Under the pieces are notes generated by a model. It ran no database searches. It saw only the letters and a program-made list of their open reading frames with translations, and had not been told where the DNA came from. Both the position numbers and the translations under genes were made by a program. Source: Rheinheimera faecalis (GTDB lineage: Bacteria; Pseudomonadota; Gammaproteobacteria; Enterobacterales; Alteromonadaceae). From it: 64,000 bases of DNA. Shown one piece after another: positions 26,205-34,556 of this stretch. How positions within the stretch are numbered: position 1 is the stretch's first letter; every line of letters begins with the position of its first letter. Location of the stretch: the NCBI RefSeq assembly GCF_021290965.1, contig NZ_JAJOYT010000005.1, positions 62,001 through 126,000 of the forward strand, given 5' to 3'.

Positions 26205-26250
26205 ACAAAAGTCATGCTCAAGTCATGACTTTTGTGTCTGATGTTTTTTT
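26205..26250 (+). terminator. Rho-independent terminator of sbcDC
   Basis: A perfect 12-bp stem, ACAAAAGTCATG (26205-26216) with CATGACTTTTGT (26224-26235), has a 7-base loop. A T7 run follows at 26244-26250. The spacer of 8 bases before the T run is longer than ideal. Confidence 0.65.
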
Positions 26251-26309
26251 AGTGATTCTCCGATACTGATGTCACACCACTGAGGTGAAACAGCACAAGG
26301 ACTATCAAG

Positions 26310-27002
26310 ATGAAAACTTTACTGATTGCTTTAAGCGCTTTAACTTTTAGCCTGGCTCAAGCTGCAACTATTGAACAAATTGATGCAGCCTCTAACAGCA
26401 TGGATCTGAAACAACTGGCTGTTTATGCTGCTGAAAATCCGGCAGATTACAACAAAGCCTATGCCAACTACCGCTTGTCTATTATGGCTGGTTTAGCAGG
26501 TCAAAAAGATCAGGCAGAACAAGCTTTAGATGTGGCGCAGTCGACGCTGGAACAGCTAACCGCAGCCCAGCCTCAAGCGGATAGCTTTGCCTTATTAGCC
26601 GGCGTTTACGGTATGCAGATTGGTAATAATCCGCTAAAAGGCGCTTTGTATGGCCCTAAAGCCGGCATCGCCATGAAGCAAGCGACAGAACTGGAACCAG
26701 CAAATCCCCGGGTCGTATTAATCAAAGCCATCACAGCTTACAACACACCGGCGGCCTTTGGCGGCAGTAAACAAAGTGCTGTTGAGCTCAGCAGCAAAGC
26801 CATTGAGCTTTATGCTTTGCCTTGTCAGCTGATTTGCTGGGGCCATGCCGAAGCCTATACCTGGCGTGGTTTAGCCAAGCAGGAACTGGGAGATAAAGCT
26901 GGTGCTATTGCTGATTGGACTAAAGCGGTGGAGCTTGACCCTTCCTACGGCTGGGCTAAGTTTCTGCTGACGCAGCAACAAAGTTATAGTCAGAATCGTT
27001 AA
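26310..27002 (+). CDS. Exported TPR-repeat protein
   Basis: A 230-residue protein with a clean signal peptide (cleaved after AQA, residue ~18). About four helical TPR-like repeats follow; the clearest is near the C-terminus, AEAYTWRGLAKQELGDKAGAIADWTKAVELDPSYG. Two cysteines (LPCQLICWG) may form a disulfide in the periplasm. TPR proteins are protein-interaction scaffolds and no specific partner can be named. It precedes a two-component system by 55 bp with a hairpin between, so partial read-through is possible. Confidence 0.7.
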   Translation: MKTLLIALSALTFSLAQAATIEQIDAASNSMDLKQLAVYAAENPADYNKAYANYRLSIMAGLAGQKDQAEQALDVAQSTLEQLTAAQPQADSFALLAGVYGMQIGNNPLKGALYGPKAGIAMKQATELEPANPRVVLIKAITAYNTPAAFGGSKQSAVELSSKAIELYALPCQLICWGHAEAYTWRGLAKQELGDKAGAIADWTKAVELDPSYGWAKFLLTQQQSYSQNR

Positions 27003-27015
27003 TTTTTCTCTGACT

Positions 27016-27039
27016 GGGGCTCTTTTGAGCCCTGGTTTT
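27016..27039 (+). terminator. Attenuator-like hairpin between TPR gene and kinase
   Basis: GGGCTC (27017-27022) pairs with GAGCCC (27027-27032) around a TTTT loop, followed by TGGTTTTA. The T tract is short, so termination is probably partial. Confidence 0.45.
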
Positions 27040-27056
27040 AACCTGTTGAGGCTTTT

Positions 27057-28112
27057 ATGTTAGAGCTGGAAAAGCGCCTGTCCTGGGTCTATCTAATCAA
27101 TCTGGTGTTCTATATAGCGCCATTTTTTTACATCAATTACAGCCCTGAGCAGTATCTTTGGATGACGCTTGCTTTAGTGGCCTTTATTGGTTGTTACTAC
27201 TGGATTTACCGCAGTCCCCCTTCACGGATGTTCTTGCCTATCCTGCTGATGGCTTTCATCGCCAGCGCCATTACCCCGCTGAATTATGGCTCTATTTCGA
27301 TGTTTGCCTATGTCAGTTTTTTTATTGGTTTTGCTTATAATTTCCGCCAGTTTTTAGCTGGTGTTACTGCATTGATCTGTGTGCTGGTGCTGCTGGATCA
27401 CTTTTTTGTCAAAGGTGCGCCTTATTTCCTGTTGTATGGTTCTGCTTTGGTGATGGCTATAGGTGTATTTGGTGTACTCGACAGAGCCAGACGAGCCAGT
27501 CTGTTAAAAGAACAGCGCAGTGCAGAAGAAATTAAACAGCTTGCGACCATAGTGGAGCGCGAACGAATAGCCCGCGACTTGCACGATATTATGGGCCACA
27601 GTTTATCCGGTATTGTGCTCAAAGCAGATTTAGCCGATAAGTTATTGCAACAGCAGCAGTATCAGGCTGCCAGTCAGCAATTGCAGGAACTGGCTTTTAT
27701 TGCCCGCGAAAGTTTAAGTCAGGTACGCCAAACGGTTTCAGGATACAAACACAAAGGTTTAGCTGGTGAAGTACAGGCCTTAAGCAACAAATTACGTGAG
27801 GCGGGATTTGGTGTGGACGTTCAAGGCGAAATACCGACTCTTTCGGCCAGAGAGGAAACTGCGGTGGTATTGATCCTGACCGAGCTGGTAACCAATGTGT
27901 TAAAACATAGCAATGGCGATGAAGTGAAAATCTGTTTTAGCGAAAATCAGCAAGGACATCAACTGATGGTGTCGGATAACGGCAAAGTCAGCGAGTTGCA
28001 TCAAGGCCATGGTTTAACCGGCATTCAGGAGCGCCTGGCGGCGCTGAACAGCACTCTGGAATGGCAATTGTCACCCAGTTGTTTTAGTTTCATTTTGCCC
28101 AGGGAGGCCTGA
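27057..28112 (+). CDS. DesK-like sensor histidine kinase
   Basis: A membrane histidine kinase of the HisKA_3 (NarL-partner) type, 351 residues. About five hydrophobic segments fill residues 10-140 with no large periplasmic domain, as in DesK, which senses membrane fluidity. The dimerisation and phosphoacceptor motif is IARDLHDIMGHSL. The ATP-binding domain shows ELVTNVLKHS and the G box GHGLTGIQERL. It overlaps the response regulator gene by one base, so the pair forms one cognate system. The signal and targets are unknown; desaturase genes, the usual DesK/DesR targets, are not nearby. Confidence 0.85.
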   Translation: MLELEKRLSWVYLINLVFYIAPFFYINYSPEQYLWMTLALVAFIGCYYWIYRSPPSRMFLPILLMAFIASAITPLNYGSISMFAYVSFFIGFAYNFRQFLAGVTALICVLVLLDHFFVKGAPYFLLYGSALVMAIGVFGVLDRARRASLLKEQRSAEEIKQLATIVERERIARDLHDIMGHSLSGIVLKADLADKLLQQQQYQAASQQLQELAFIARESLSQVRQTVSGYKHKGLAGEVQALSNKLREAGFGVDVQGEIPTLSAREETAVVLILTELVTNVLKHSNGDEVKICFSENQQGHQLMVSDNGKVSELHQGHGLTGIQERLAALNSTLEWQLSPSCFSFILPREA

Positions 28113-28708
28113 TGCGTATTTTACTGGCGGAAGATCAGGCTATGGTACGAGGCGCTTTGGCGGCTTTGTTAGGCTTAACTGGCGAGTTTCAGATCACTCA
28201 GGCGGCTGATGGCGATCAGGCTTTTGCTTTGTTGAAACAGCAGGACTTTGACCTCTTGTTGACCGATATAGAGATGCCGGGCCGCAGCGGCCTGGAACTC
28301 GCGCTTTATCTGCAACAGCAACAAAGCCAGATTAAAGTGATAGTGATCACCACCTTTGGCCGCTCTGGTTATATTCAGCGCGCTATTGCCGCTGGGGTGC
28401 AGGGTTTTTTACTGAAAGACGCGCCGTCAGAGCAATTAGTGCAGGCTATTTATCAGGTGATGGCTGGAAAACGAGTGATAGATACTGAACTGGCATTGTC
28501 TGCTTTAGGTCAACAGGACCCTTTAAGTGACAAGGAACGCCGGGCTTTACGATTAGCCTCTGAAGGCAAAAGCACAGCTGAAATTGCAGCAGCACTTTAT
28601 ATCGCTGAGGGCACTGCACGGAATTATTTGTCGGAAGCTATTAGCAAACTAAATGCAGCGAACAGAGTTGACGCAGCCAGAATAGCTAAGCAAAAAGGTT
28701 GGTTGTAA
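28112..28708 (+). CDS. DesR-like response regulator (NarL/FixJ type)
   Basis: Partner of the upstream kinase. The 198-residue protein has a receiver domain (acidic pair AEDQ, phospho-Asp in LLTDIEMPG, conserved Thr and Lys in VITTF and FLLKD). A LuxR-type helix-turn-helix follows at residues ~135-195 (LSDKERRALRLASEGKSTAEIAAAL...GTARNYLSEAISKL). All phosphorylation residues are present. A truncated copy of the palindromic repeat follows immediately. No adjacent target gene with an obvious operator was recognised. Confidence 0.88.
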   Translation: MRILLAEDQAMVRGALAALLGLTGEFQITQAADGDQAFALLKQQDFDLLLTDIEMPGRSGLELALYLQQQQSQIKVIVITTFGRSGYIQRAIAAGVQGFLLKDAPSEQLVQAIYQVMAGKRVIDTELALSALGQQDPLSDKERRALRLASEGKSTAEIAAALYIAEGTARNYLSEAISKLNAANRVDAARIAKQKGWL

Positions 28709-28713
28709 CTTAG

Positions 28714-28745
28714 CCGTCGTACTTGAAGCTGCCGCTTTGTTGAGA
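28714..28745. repeat. Palindromic intergenic repeat, left-arm remnant (copy 2)
   Basis: CGTCGTACTTGAAGCTGC and CTTTGTTGA match the left arm of the element at 26058 and 50085. The right arm is missing. A GC-rich hairpin (CGCGG/CCGCG) follows. It sits between the response regulator and the convergent DUF481 gene. Confidence 0.6.
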
Positions 28746-28788
28746 CAGAGGGCGCGGATTAACCGCGGCCCATGCGAAAACAGACAGA

Positions 28789-29559
28789 TTAAAACGAATA
28801 GACAAAAGTTAAGGACGTTTGTGTATCGGTTTTCTTTTTGCCTACCGGTACTTTCGAGTCGTTCTGCACTAAGAATGCAGCTTTCATTTGCATCCGGCCA
28901 TTAATCTTGGCGGTTAAAGACGATTCGGCGATAGAACGTTTATTGTCTTCACCATATTCCAGACTGACGGTTTGTTTAAAGCGGGCTGACTCACTGATCT
29001 GCCAGCGATAAGTCGCAGCACTACGTAAAATCATGCCATTTTCAGTTTCTTCTAAATCCGTTTTGCCTCTGTAGTAACCCGGACCTATTTCACCTTCCAG
29101 CGACATGGTGTCAGTTTTAAACAGCTCATCACCGTAACCAATAGCGACGGTGGTGTATTCAGTGTAAGCACCAAAACGGTCGTCGACATGAGAGCCAAAG
29201 ACAAACAAGCGGGCTGTGTCTTTATTCAATTTATAACCACCTTTGGCCGAGGCGGCATATTTTTCGGCTGAGGTTTCTACTATGGTTTGGCCATCATCTG
29301 CTTCGGTTTCGTCGCGCTTAAAGAAAGCGCTGAAGGTGTAGTCGTTTGACCACTGTTCCAGCTCTTGTTTTGAGTCGATTTTACCGGTAATGGACGTACC
29401 CTTAGTGTTACCCGAGGTAGTAATGGCGCCTAATTCAGCGGATGTGCTCCAGCCCAGTTTGGTCTCATTCGACGTACTTTCTTCGGCCTGTACTGTCAAA
29501 AGGCCGCTTAAAACCAACAGACTGCCCAGAGCTGACAGAGAGCAGAGAGTTTTTTTCAT
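28789..29559 (-). CDS. DUF481 outer-membrane protein (YdiY-like)
   Basis: A 256-residue exported protein (signal peptide to about residue 25, cut near VQA). It is built of alternating beta strands characteristic of DUF481 outer-membrane beta barrels: GWSTSAELGAITTSGNT at the start and a C-terminal TSLTFVYSF ending in Phe, the usual outer-membrane insertion signal. The role is unknown; E. coli YdiY is acid-inducible. It lies 3 bp downstream of the MscS-type channel gene on the same strand, so the two are likely co-transcribed and might respond to the same envelope or osmotic stress (inference). Confidence 0.82.
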   Translation of the reverse strand: MKKTLCSLSALGSLLVLSGLLTVQAEESTSNETKLGWSTSAELGAITTSGNTKGTSITGKIDSKQELEQWSNDYTFSAFFKRDETEADDGQTIVETSAEKYAASAKGGYKLNKDTARLFVFGSHVDDRFGAYTEYTTVAIGYGDELFKTDTMSLEGEIGPGYYRGKTDLEETENGMILRSAATYRWQISESARFKQTVSLEYGEDNKRSIAESSLTAKINGRMQMKAAFLVQNDSKVPVGKKKTDTQTSLTFVYSF

Positions 29560-29562
29560 ACC

Positions 29563-30381
29563 TTACTTTTCCTTTTTGAAGTGCAGGTCCATTTGTGGAA
29601 ACGGAATCACAATCTGGTTCTCGTCAAAGGTCAGTTTGATTTTTTCCAGAGTGTCCCAGTACACAGGCCAGTAGTCGGCCGCATTTACCCATGGACGTAT
29701 TAAAATATTGACTGAACTGTCGGCTAAAGCGCCAACAGCTATGACAGGGGCGGGTTCTGCCAGAATACGACTGTCTGCTTTGAGTATTTGTTCCAACAAT
29801 TGTTTGGCTTTTTTCAGATCAGATTCGTAACTGATCCCTACTGTTAAATCCACTCTGCGGGTTTTTTCGGCAGAATAATTAATGATGGCAGAGCCTGTAA
29901 TTTGCGAGTTCGGCACAATAATGCGTTTGTTATCTGCACTTTTCATCACTGTCTGGAAGATTTCAATTTTTTCCACAACACCTGAAACCCCGGCTGCGTC
30001 TACAAAGTCACCAGCGCGGAAAGGGCGGAATAAAATAATCAGCACGCCGGATGCAAAATTGGATAAAGAACCTTGCAAGGCCAAAGCTATAGCCAGACCT
30101 GCTGCACCTAAAATAGCGATAAAAGACGCAGTCTGAATACCCACTTGTGACAAGGCAATCAGAATAGTCGCGACCATAATAGCTGCCTGAATGATGCCAC
30201 TTAAAAAAGACACTACGGCTCTATCCACTTTACGGTGGATTAAGGCTTTTTCCAGCATGCGGGTCAGACTTTTTGATAACCAGCGACCCAGGTATAAAAT
30301 GACTAAAGCGACCAGTACTTTGACGCTATAACTTAAAATTAATTGCTGATTTTTTTCCAAAAAATCCAGGAATTGTTGCAT
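29563..30381 (-). CDS. mscS: Small-conductance mechanosensitive channel, MscS type
   Basis: An inner-membrane channel that releases solutes on hypo-osmotic shock. The protein has about 272 residues, close to E. coli MscS. Three transmembrane helices are visible, the third being the glycine/alanine-rich pore helix (LGAAGLAIALALQGSLSNFASGVL). The beta domain follows with FRAGDFVDAAGVSGVVEKI and NSQITGSAIINYS. The start at 30381 is preferred because GGAG lies 6 bp upstream; an open frame extends to 30438 without a ribosome binding site. It is followed after 3 bp by the DUF481 gene. Confidence 0.9.
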   Translation of the reverse strand: MQQFLDFLEKNQQLILSYSVKVLVALVILYLGRWLSKSLTRMLEKALIHRKVDRAVVSFLSGIIQAAIMVATILIALSQVGIQTASFIAILGAAGLAIALALQGSLSNFASGVLIILFRPFRAGDFVDAAGVSGVVEKIEIFQTVMKSADNKRIIVPNSQITGSAIINYSAEKTRRVDLTVGISYESDLKKAKQLLEQILKADSRILAEPAPVIAVGALADSSVNILIRPWVNAADYWPVYWDTLEKIKLTFDENQIVIPFPQMDLHFKKEK

Positions 30382-30507
30382 ATCTTTCTCCATTTTCGAG
30401 CCACTGGTCTGATGAATGTCAGTTAATCTGACGGCCATACCCTAGCATAACCAGTGTCCTGACCCAAGCCAAACGCGGCTTCTGGCTTAGTTTTGTAAAA
30501 AATAACT

Positions 30508-30535
30508 TTGCTTCAGCACAGAATTTCGCTAGAAT
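30508..30535 (+). promoter_or_regulatory. Promoter of tRNA-His
   Basis: TTGCTT (30508-30513), 16-bp spacer, TAGAAT (30530-30535). It is followed by a GC-rich discriminator (CCGCGCCGC), the hallmark of stable-RNA promoters under stringent control. The tRNA begins 14 bp later. Confidence 0.75.
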
Positions 30536-30548
30536 CCGCGCCGCTTGT

Positions 30549-30625
30549 GGTGACTGTAGCTCAGTTGGTAGAGTCCCGGATTGTGATTCCGGTTGTCGTG
30601 GGTTCGAGCCCCATCAGTCACCCCA
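30549..30625 (+). tRNA. tRNA-His (anticodon GTG)
   Basis: A 77-nt cloverleaf including the encoded CCA. The acceptor arm GTGACTG pairs with CAGTCAC, with the extra 5' G (-1) opposite C73 that is diagnostic of tRNA-His. The D arm is GCTCAGTTGGTAGAGT, the anticodon GTG lies at 30583-30585 in TTGTGAT, and the T arm is GTGGGTTCGAGCCCCAT. It differs from the E. coli tRNA at few positions. Degenerate copies of its 3' part follow directly. Confidence 0.97.
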
Positions 30626-30739
30626 ATTCCTCTATTATAAAAACCCAACTCTGGTTTCGAGCTTCGTTAGTCACCCCAATTCCTCTATAAAAAAACCACT
30701 CTGGCTTCGAGCTTCGTTAGCCTCTCAATTTCCCCTAAC
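30601..30739 (+). repeat. Tandem degenerate copies of the tRNA-His 3' end
   Basis: Three ~50-bp units lie in direct repeat. The first, 30601-30652, is the real tRNA T-arm/acceptor end plus its flank. The second, 30653-30702, reads GGTTTCGAGCTTCGTTAGTC then ACCCCAATTCCTCTAT. The third, 30703-30739, reads GGCTTCGAGCTTCGTTAGCC and is more decayed. They cannot form a full tRNA. They look like duplications of the tRNA 3' end with its flank, comparable in kind to repeats behind E. coli tyrT. Confidence 0.8.
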
Positions 30740-30790
30740 AGTCTTCTGTTGTTATGCTCTGCAAGTCTCTCGCTTATTAGTTGCGCCATC

Positions 30791-31333
30791 ATGGATTTAA
30801 AACAACTGCAGCTGTCTTTACAGCAGCCTCATTTAGCCCCTGTTGAACTTTGGGATCCAGCCTTTTGCGGTGATATCCCCATTCGCATCGATCGACAGGG
30901 TGATTGGTATTACCTCGAATCTAAAATCCAGCGACCACAATTGGTTCAGCTTTTTGCTTCAGCACTAACCCGGCAGCAACAGGAGTATTTTTTACTGACT
31001 CCGGTTGAAAAAGTCCGCATTCAGGTTGAAGACGCCGCTTTTATCATTGTGGCTATAGAACAACAACGAAGTGCAGCTGAACCTGTTCTTATCGCGACCA
31101 CTAATTTAGGTGAGCAGGTATTAATTGATGCTGAATATCCTTTGTTTTTACAGGCTCAATCGGATGGTCAGTTGTTACCTTATTTGCACTTATGGCGGGG
31201 CTTAACGGCTAAATTCGGCAGATCGGCTTATTACCAGCTGGTTGATTTGGCGTTGACTGTTCAGGTTGAGGGAAAAAACAGGCTGCAAGTTTCTTCCGCC
31301 GGGCTACATTTTGAGCTTGGTACGCTGGACTAA
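30791..31333 (+). CDS. DUF1285 domain protein
   Basis: A cytoplasmic protein of 180 residues matching the DUF1285 family as I remember it: the N-terminal WDPAFCGDIPIRIDRQGDWYYLESKIQRPQLV region and a TPVEKVRIQVEDAAF segment. The family is widespread in gammaproteobacteria with unknown function. ATG 30791 is chosen because the family sequence begins there; the open frame runs 14 codons further upstream without support. It follows the tRNA-His repeats and precedes a secreted amidohydrolase gene after 126 bp. No operon partner is evident. Confidence 0.78.
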   Translation: MDLKQLQLSLQQPHLAPVELWDPAFCGDIPIRIDRQGDWYYLESKIQRPQLVQLFASALTRQQQEYFLLTPVEKVRIQVEDAAFIIVAIEQQRSAAEPVLIATTNLGEQVLIDAEYPLFLQAQSDGQLLPYLHLWRGLTAKFGRSAYYQLVDLALTVQVEGKNRLQVSSAGLHFELGTLD

Positions 31334-31459
31334 CCATTGGTCCCGGATCTAAGGCTCTGTATCGCATTCATTTTTTCTGCCCTTGCCGCTTTGCAGTTCC
31401 TGTTTCATAGTCGATACCAATCAGCTGGAAAAAGCTGTGCTCATCCAACAGGAGATAGA

Positions 31460-32740
31460 ATGAAACTGCAACTAAGCCTTATCGCCAGCGCTGTACTGCT
31501 AGCAGGAACAGCCCAGAGCGCGACCTTAATTCATGCCGGAAAACTGATTACGGCTGATAGCGACAAAGTGCTGACACAACAGACTGTTGTTGTTGAAAAC
31601 GACAAAATTATTGCCGTCGAATCTGGTTATAAAACTCCGGCCAACGGGGATCAGGTTATAGATTTAAAAAACCATACACTGATGCCTGGTCTGATGGATA
31701 TGCATACCCATTTCTCCACTCAGATGAGCCCGGGTACTTACACTGAAGACTTTTTCCTGAATGAAGCCGATGTGGCGCTACGTGGAGCTACTTTTGCAGA
31801 GAAAACCCTGATGGCAGGTTTTACCACAGTGCGGGAACTGGGAGATATCCATCACACCAGCACAGCGCTGCGTAAAGCTATCACAGCTGGTTATGTCAAA
31901 GGCCCTCGTATTTATACGGCGGGTAAATCTATAGCCACTACAGGGGGCCATGCCGATCCAAGCAATGGTGTTGCTTATGCGCTGATGGGCGATCCTGGTC
32001 CAAAAGATGGCGTGATCAATGGCCCTGAAGAAGCGCGTAAAGCGGTGCGGCAGCGTTATAAAGAAGGTGCAGACCTGATTAAAATCACCGCCACTGGTGG
32101 TGTGCTGAGTGTGGCTAAAAGCGGTTCCAATCCGCAGTTTAACAGCGAAGAGCTGAAAGCTATTGTAGAGACGGCTAAAGACTATGGCATGACAGTGGCT
32201 GTGCATGCGCATGGTAAAGAGGGCATGGACAGAGCTATTGAGGCAGGTGTTGATTCGATAGAACACGGCACTTTAATGGATAAAGCCACGATGAAGCTGA
32301 TGAAAAAACATGGTACTTATTATGTGCCAACCATCAGTGCCGGCAAGTGGGCCGCAGAAAAAGCCGCTATGCCTGGTTTTTTCCCTGAGCTGGTCCGTCC
32401 TAAGGCTCTGGCTATAGGCCCTAAAATTCAGAAAACTTTTGCTGATGCTTACAAAGAGGGCGTCAAAATTGCCTTTGGTACTGACTCCGGCGTAGGTGCT
32501 CATGGCGATAATTGGCGTGAATTTGTGTTTATGACTGAAGCTGGTATGCCGGCTATGGAAGCTATTCAGTCCGCCACTATTGCTTCAGCACGTTTATTAA
32601 AAGTGGATCAGGAGCTGGGTTCTGTCACTCCGGGTAAAATTGCTGATTTAGTCGCAGTACCTGGTGATCCGCTGCAGGATATTCAACTGATGGGGAAAGT
32701 TAGTTTTGTGATGAAAGCCGGGGTTGTGTACAAAGAGTAA
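31460..32740 (+). CDS. Secreted amidohydrolase (Xaa-Pro dipeptidase-like), copy A
   Basis: A binuclear-zinc amidohydrolase of about 426 residues with a signal peptide (cleaved near AQSA, residue ~20). Visible ligands are HTH in MDMHTHFS, the likely carboxylated lysine in LIKITATGG, histidines in AVHAHGKEG and SIEHGT, and the catalytic aspartate in [11 protein letters not shown]. The family includes prolidase-like and aminoacyl-carboxypeptidase enzymes, and exact substrate cannot be read. ATG 31460 is chosen for AGGAGA 5 bp upstream and the signal peptide; the frame is open back to 31337. A paralogue lies at 46292. Single gene with a strong terminator. Confidence 0.85.
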   Translation: MKLQLSLIASAVLLAGTAQSATLIHAGKLITADSDKVLTQQTVVVENDKIIAVESGYKTPANGDQVIDLKNHTLMPGLMDMHTHFSTQMSPGTYTEDFFLNEADVALRGATFAEKTLMAGFTTVRELGDIHHTSTALRKAITAGYVKGPRIYTAGKSIATTGGHADPSNGVAYALMGDPGPKDGVINGPEEARKAVRQRYKEGADLIKITATGGVLSVAKSGSNPQFNSEELKAIVETAKDYGMTVAVHAHGKEGMDRAIEAGVDSIEHGTLMDKATMKLMKKHGTYYVPTISAGKWAAEKAAMPGFFPELVRPKALAIGPKIQKTFADAYKEGVKIAFGTDSGVGAHGDNWREFVFMTEAGMPAMEAIQSATIASARLLKVDQELGSVTPGKIADLVAVPGDPLQDIQLMGKVSFVMKAGVVYKE

Positions 32741-32757
32741 CAGCAGTTCAAAAACAA

Positions 32758-32782
32758 CAAAGGCAGCCGTGGCTGCCTTTTC
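32758..32782. terminator. Rho-independent terminator between convergent genes
   Basis: AAGGCAGCC pairs with GGCTGCCTT around a GT loop (stem about 32760-32779), with A-rich sequence before and TTTT after. It serves the amidohydrolase gene and, on the other strand, the DUF2489 gene that ends at 32788. Confidence 0.85.
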
Positions 32783-32787
32783 TATTG

Positions 32788-33246
32788 CTATTTTGAGTTC
32801 TGGAAAAACTCCAGCAACTTATGTACGTCGGCCACAATTTCAGCCTTTAAATCAATTTCAGCTTGTTCGCGCAGGTGATCCAGATGGCGGATCTCCTTTT
32901 TATCCCGCTCTTTACGAGCCTGATGGGTCGGCATATCTTTAACTACGTCATACATCTTAAATAAGCCAGGGTAAGTCTGAACTGCATTGGGTTTATTGGG
33001 TAGCTGCAGATGGTCCAGCAATACCCAAATCCTTAAAGCACCTTCAGACAACTCACATTGCTCTTCACGCATGGCTTTGGCAATTAATACTATGCTTTGC
33101 GTCAGGTCAGCGTTTTTAGCGTCAACCACCTGTTGCTGCTTTAACTTTTGTTGTTGAATGAGCCACAACAAACGACCGAGGTAAAAACTCAGGCCAGCAA
33201 TAATCAAAACGGCAGCTAAGGTGGCCAGTATCCAGTTGAAGGTCAA
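32788..33246 (-). CDS. DUF2489 domain membrane protein
   Basis: A 152-residue protein with one N-terminal transmembrane helix (residues ~6-28) and a cytoplasmic helical domain (REEQCELSEGALRIWVLLDHL, YPGLFKMYDVVKDMPTH) typical of DUF2489. This family commonly sits next to yihI in Shewanella/Vibrio-like genomes. Here it lies 10 bp downstream of yihI on the same strand, so they form an operon. Function unknown. Confidence 0.82.
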   Translation of the reverse strand: MTFNWILATLAAVLIIAGLSFYLGRLLWLIQQQKLKQQQVVDAKNADLTQSIVLIAKAMREEQCELSEGALRIWVLLDHLQLPNKPNAVQTYPGLFKMYDVVKDMPTHQARKERDKKEIRHLDHLREQAEIDLKAEIVADVHKLLEFFQNSK

Positions 33247-33256
33247 ACTTTATCCC

Positions 33257-33811
33257 CTATTCGCCTAAAAACTCTTTACGCCAATCAGTACGTTCTAATT
33301 TGGCTAACGGATCCTCGTCTTCCTCTGCTTCGTTTTCCTGATCTAAACCTAACAGGGCAACAAGCTCCGCATGACGTGCCGTTTTGGCATTAAAGTACTT
33401 CGCGTCTTTACCCGTCAGGATTTCGCCTTTATCGACCAGATCCAGTAATTCCAGCAACTTCTCATCGTTTTCGAGCAGCGCTAATTCCTGTTCAGCTGGC
33501 ATTTCCGGCTCTTTGGCTTTGCTCAGTTGTACTACTGGCTTGAACTGCTTTGGCTGAGCCATCAGCTTTTGTTCTGCTTCTGTCACTACTAAAGCAATAG
33601 GCTTCTTACTGCCATGGCGCGGATCTTTAGAGCCTTTGCCTGATTGCTTTTCCTTATCTTCAGCGGACGGAGAATGGCGACTACCGGATTTTAAGCCTGC
33701 ACCTTTCTTTTTGGTTTCAGGCGCGCGCGTGCGATCCTGACGGGCTTCTTCAGCCGGTCTGTGCCTGGTACCAAGTGGGCCTGAGGTGCGAGTTTTTTTA
33801 ATCCGGGTCAT
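33257..33811 (-). CDS. yihI: Der GTPase-activating protein YihI
   Basis: YihI stimulates the GTPase Der (EngA) and so tunes late 50S ribosome assembly. The protein has 184 residues. A very basic, disordered N-terminus (MTRIKKTRTSGPLGTRH, many K/R/S) is followed by an acidic C-terminal half with ALLENDEKLLELLDLVDKGE and YFNAKTARHAELVALLGL, the recognisable family core. The gene lies close to engB, as yihI lies near yihA in enterobacteria, with the CsrC-type RNA between them. It is co-directional with DUF2489. Confidence 0.92.
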   Translation of the reverse strand: MTRIKKTRTSGPLGTRHRPAEEARQDRTRAPETKKKGAGLKSGSRHSPSAEDKEKQSGKGSKDPRHGSKKPIALVVTEAEQKLMAQPKQFKPVVQLSKAKEPEMPAEQELALLENDEKLLELLDLVDKGEILTGKDAKYFNAKTARHAELVALLGLDQENEAEEDEDPLAKLERTDWRKEFLGE

Positions 33812-33865
33812 TATGTGTTACCTACAAAAAAGGGCGCGTATTTTAACCAGTTTATGCCAGAAAAC

Positions 33866-34513
33866 CTAGGTATTTCGTTTTTTAAATAGAACTACGTCAT
33901 CGGCCGGAAAATTCACAGTGAAATTATCCCGTTTCGCCAAAAATTCAAAAGTGTCCTGGTGGAAAAAACTGATATGGGTGGGGTCGTTTTTATAGTGCCA
34001 GTTGCTGAAGCTGCTTTGGTCTGTGTAACGTTTGGTCATTAAGGCCAGCACAGCTTCCGGCAATAGTAAATCCAGCCATAAACTCCATTCTTTCGCCGGA
34101 TTAATGAAATGTTCTATGGCTTCAGTGCAACTGACAAAATGATATTTTTGCTGCAAAGCTTGTGGCTCTGCTGCATAAAAAGGATCCCAGACTTGCATCT
34201 GTTTACCTGCTTCGCTGAGCATTTGCGCTAATAAAGGCCCGGGGCCACAACCGAAATCTAATCCGGTGTTTTGTTCAGGCGTGAGGCTGCTCAGCAGAGG
34301 CACAGATAAGCGAGATAAGAATTTGCGGTAGCCTGGGTCGTCTAATTGATTTTGATGTAAATCGTATTGAGCTTTTTCCTGTTCGGCAGTCAACAAGCTA
34401 GTGCGATCAGCAAAGACTAAAAAACACTGCTGGCATTGAAAATAAGCGCGTCTTTTGTCGCTGCAAAAAATCTGGATTTGTGAATGCTGGCATAAAGAGC
34501 AAACTGAATTCAT
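33866..34513 (-). CDS. SAM-dependent methyltransferase with N-terminal zinc ribbon
   Basis: A 215-residue class I methyltransferase. Four cysteines at the N-terminus (CSLC and CQQC) form a zinc-ribbon-like element. The SAM-binding glycine motif LDFGCGPGPLL follows at residues ~78-88, and a post-motif HFVSCTEAIEHF segment. Members of this type are common in Alteromonadales and the substrate is unknown. The gene lies just beyond the terminator of the CsrC-type RNA on the same strand and before yihI (54-bp gap). The start ATG 34513 has only a weak ribosome binding site. Confidence 0.75.
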   Translation of the reverse strand: MNSVCSLCQHSQIQIFCSDKRRAYFQCQQCFLVFADRTSLLTAEQEKAQYDLHQNQLDDPGYRKFLSRLSVPLLSSLTPEQNTGLDFGCGPGPLLAQMLSEAGKQMQVWDPFYAAEPQALQQKYHFVSCTEAIEHFINPAKEWSLWLDLLLPEAVLALMTKRYTDQSSFSNWHYKNDPTHISFFHQDTFEFLAKRDNFTVNFPADDVVLFKKRNT

Positions 34514-34521
34514 GGTGAGGA

Positions 34522-34556
34522 TAAATAAAAAGGGCGGTGTAAGATGTTACCGCCCT
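34522..34556 (-). terminator. Rho-independent terminator of CsrB/CsrC-type RNA
   Basis: On the minus strand AGGGCGGT pairs with ACCGCCCT (34549-34556 with 34531-34538) around a 10-base loop, followed by TTTTTATTTAT. It lies directly upstream of the methyltransferase start. It therefore ends a transcript that comes from the right but contains no protein gene. Confidence 0.85.

Noticed and set aside
30653-30739. Second and third tRNA genes after tRNA-His
   Set aside because: Only the T-arm and acceptor 3' part is repeated; D arm, anticodon arm and 5' acceptor strand are missing.
31778-32266. 162-codon minus-strand open frame inside amidohydrolase A
   Set aside because: Antisense to a conserved catalytic domain, no family resemblance, and codon pattern follows the sense gene.
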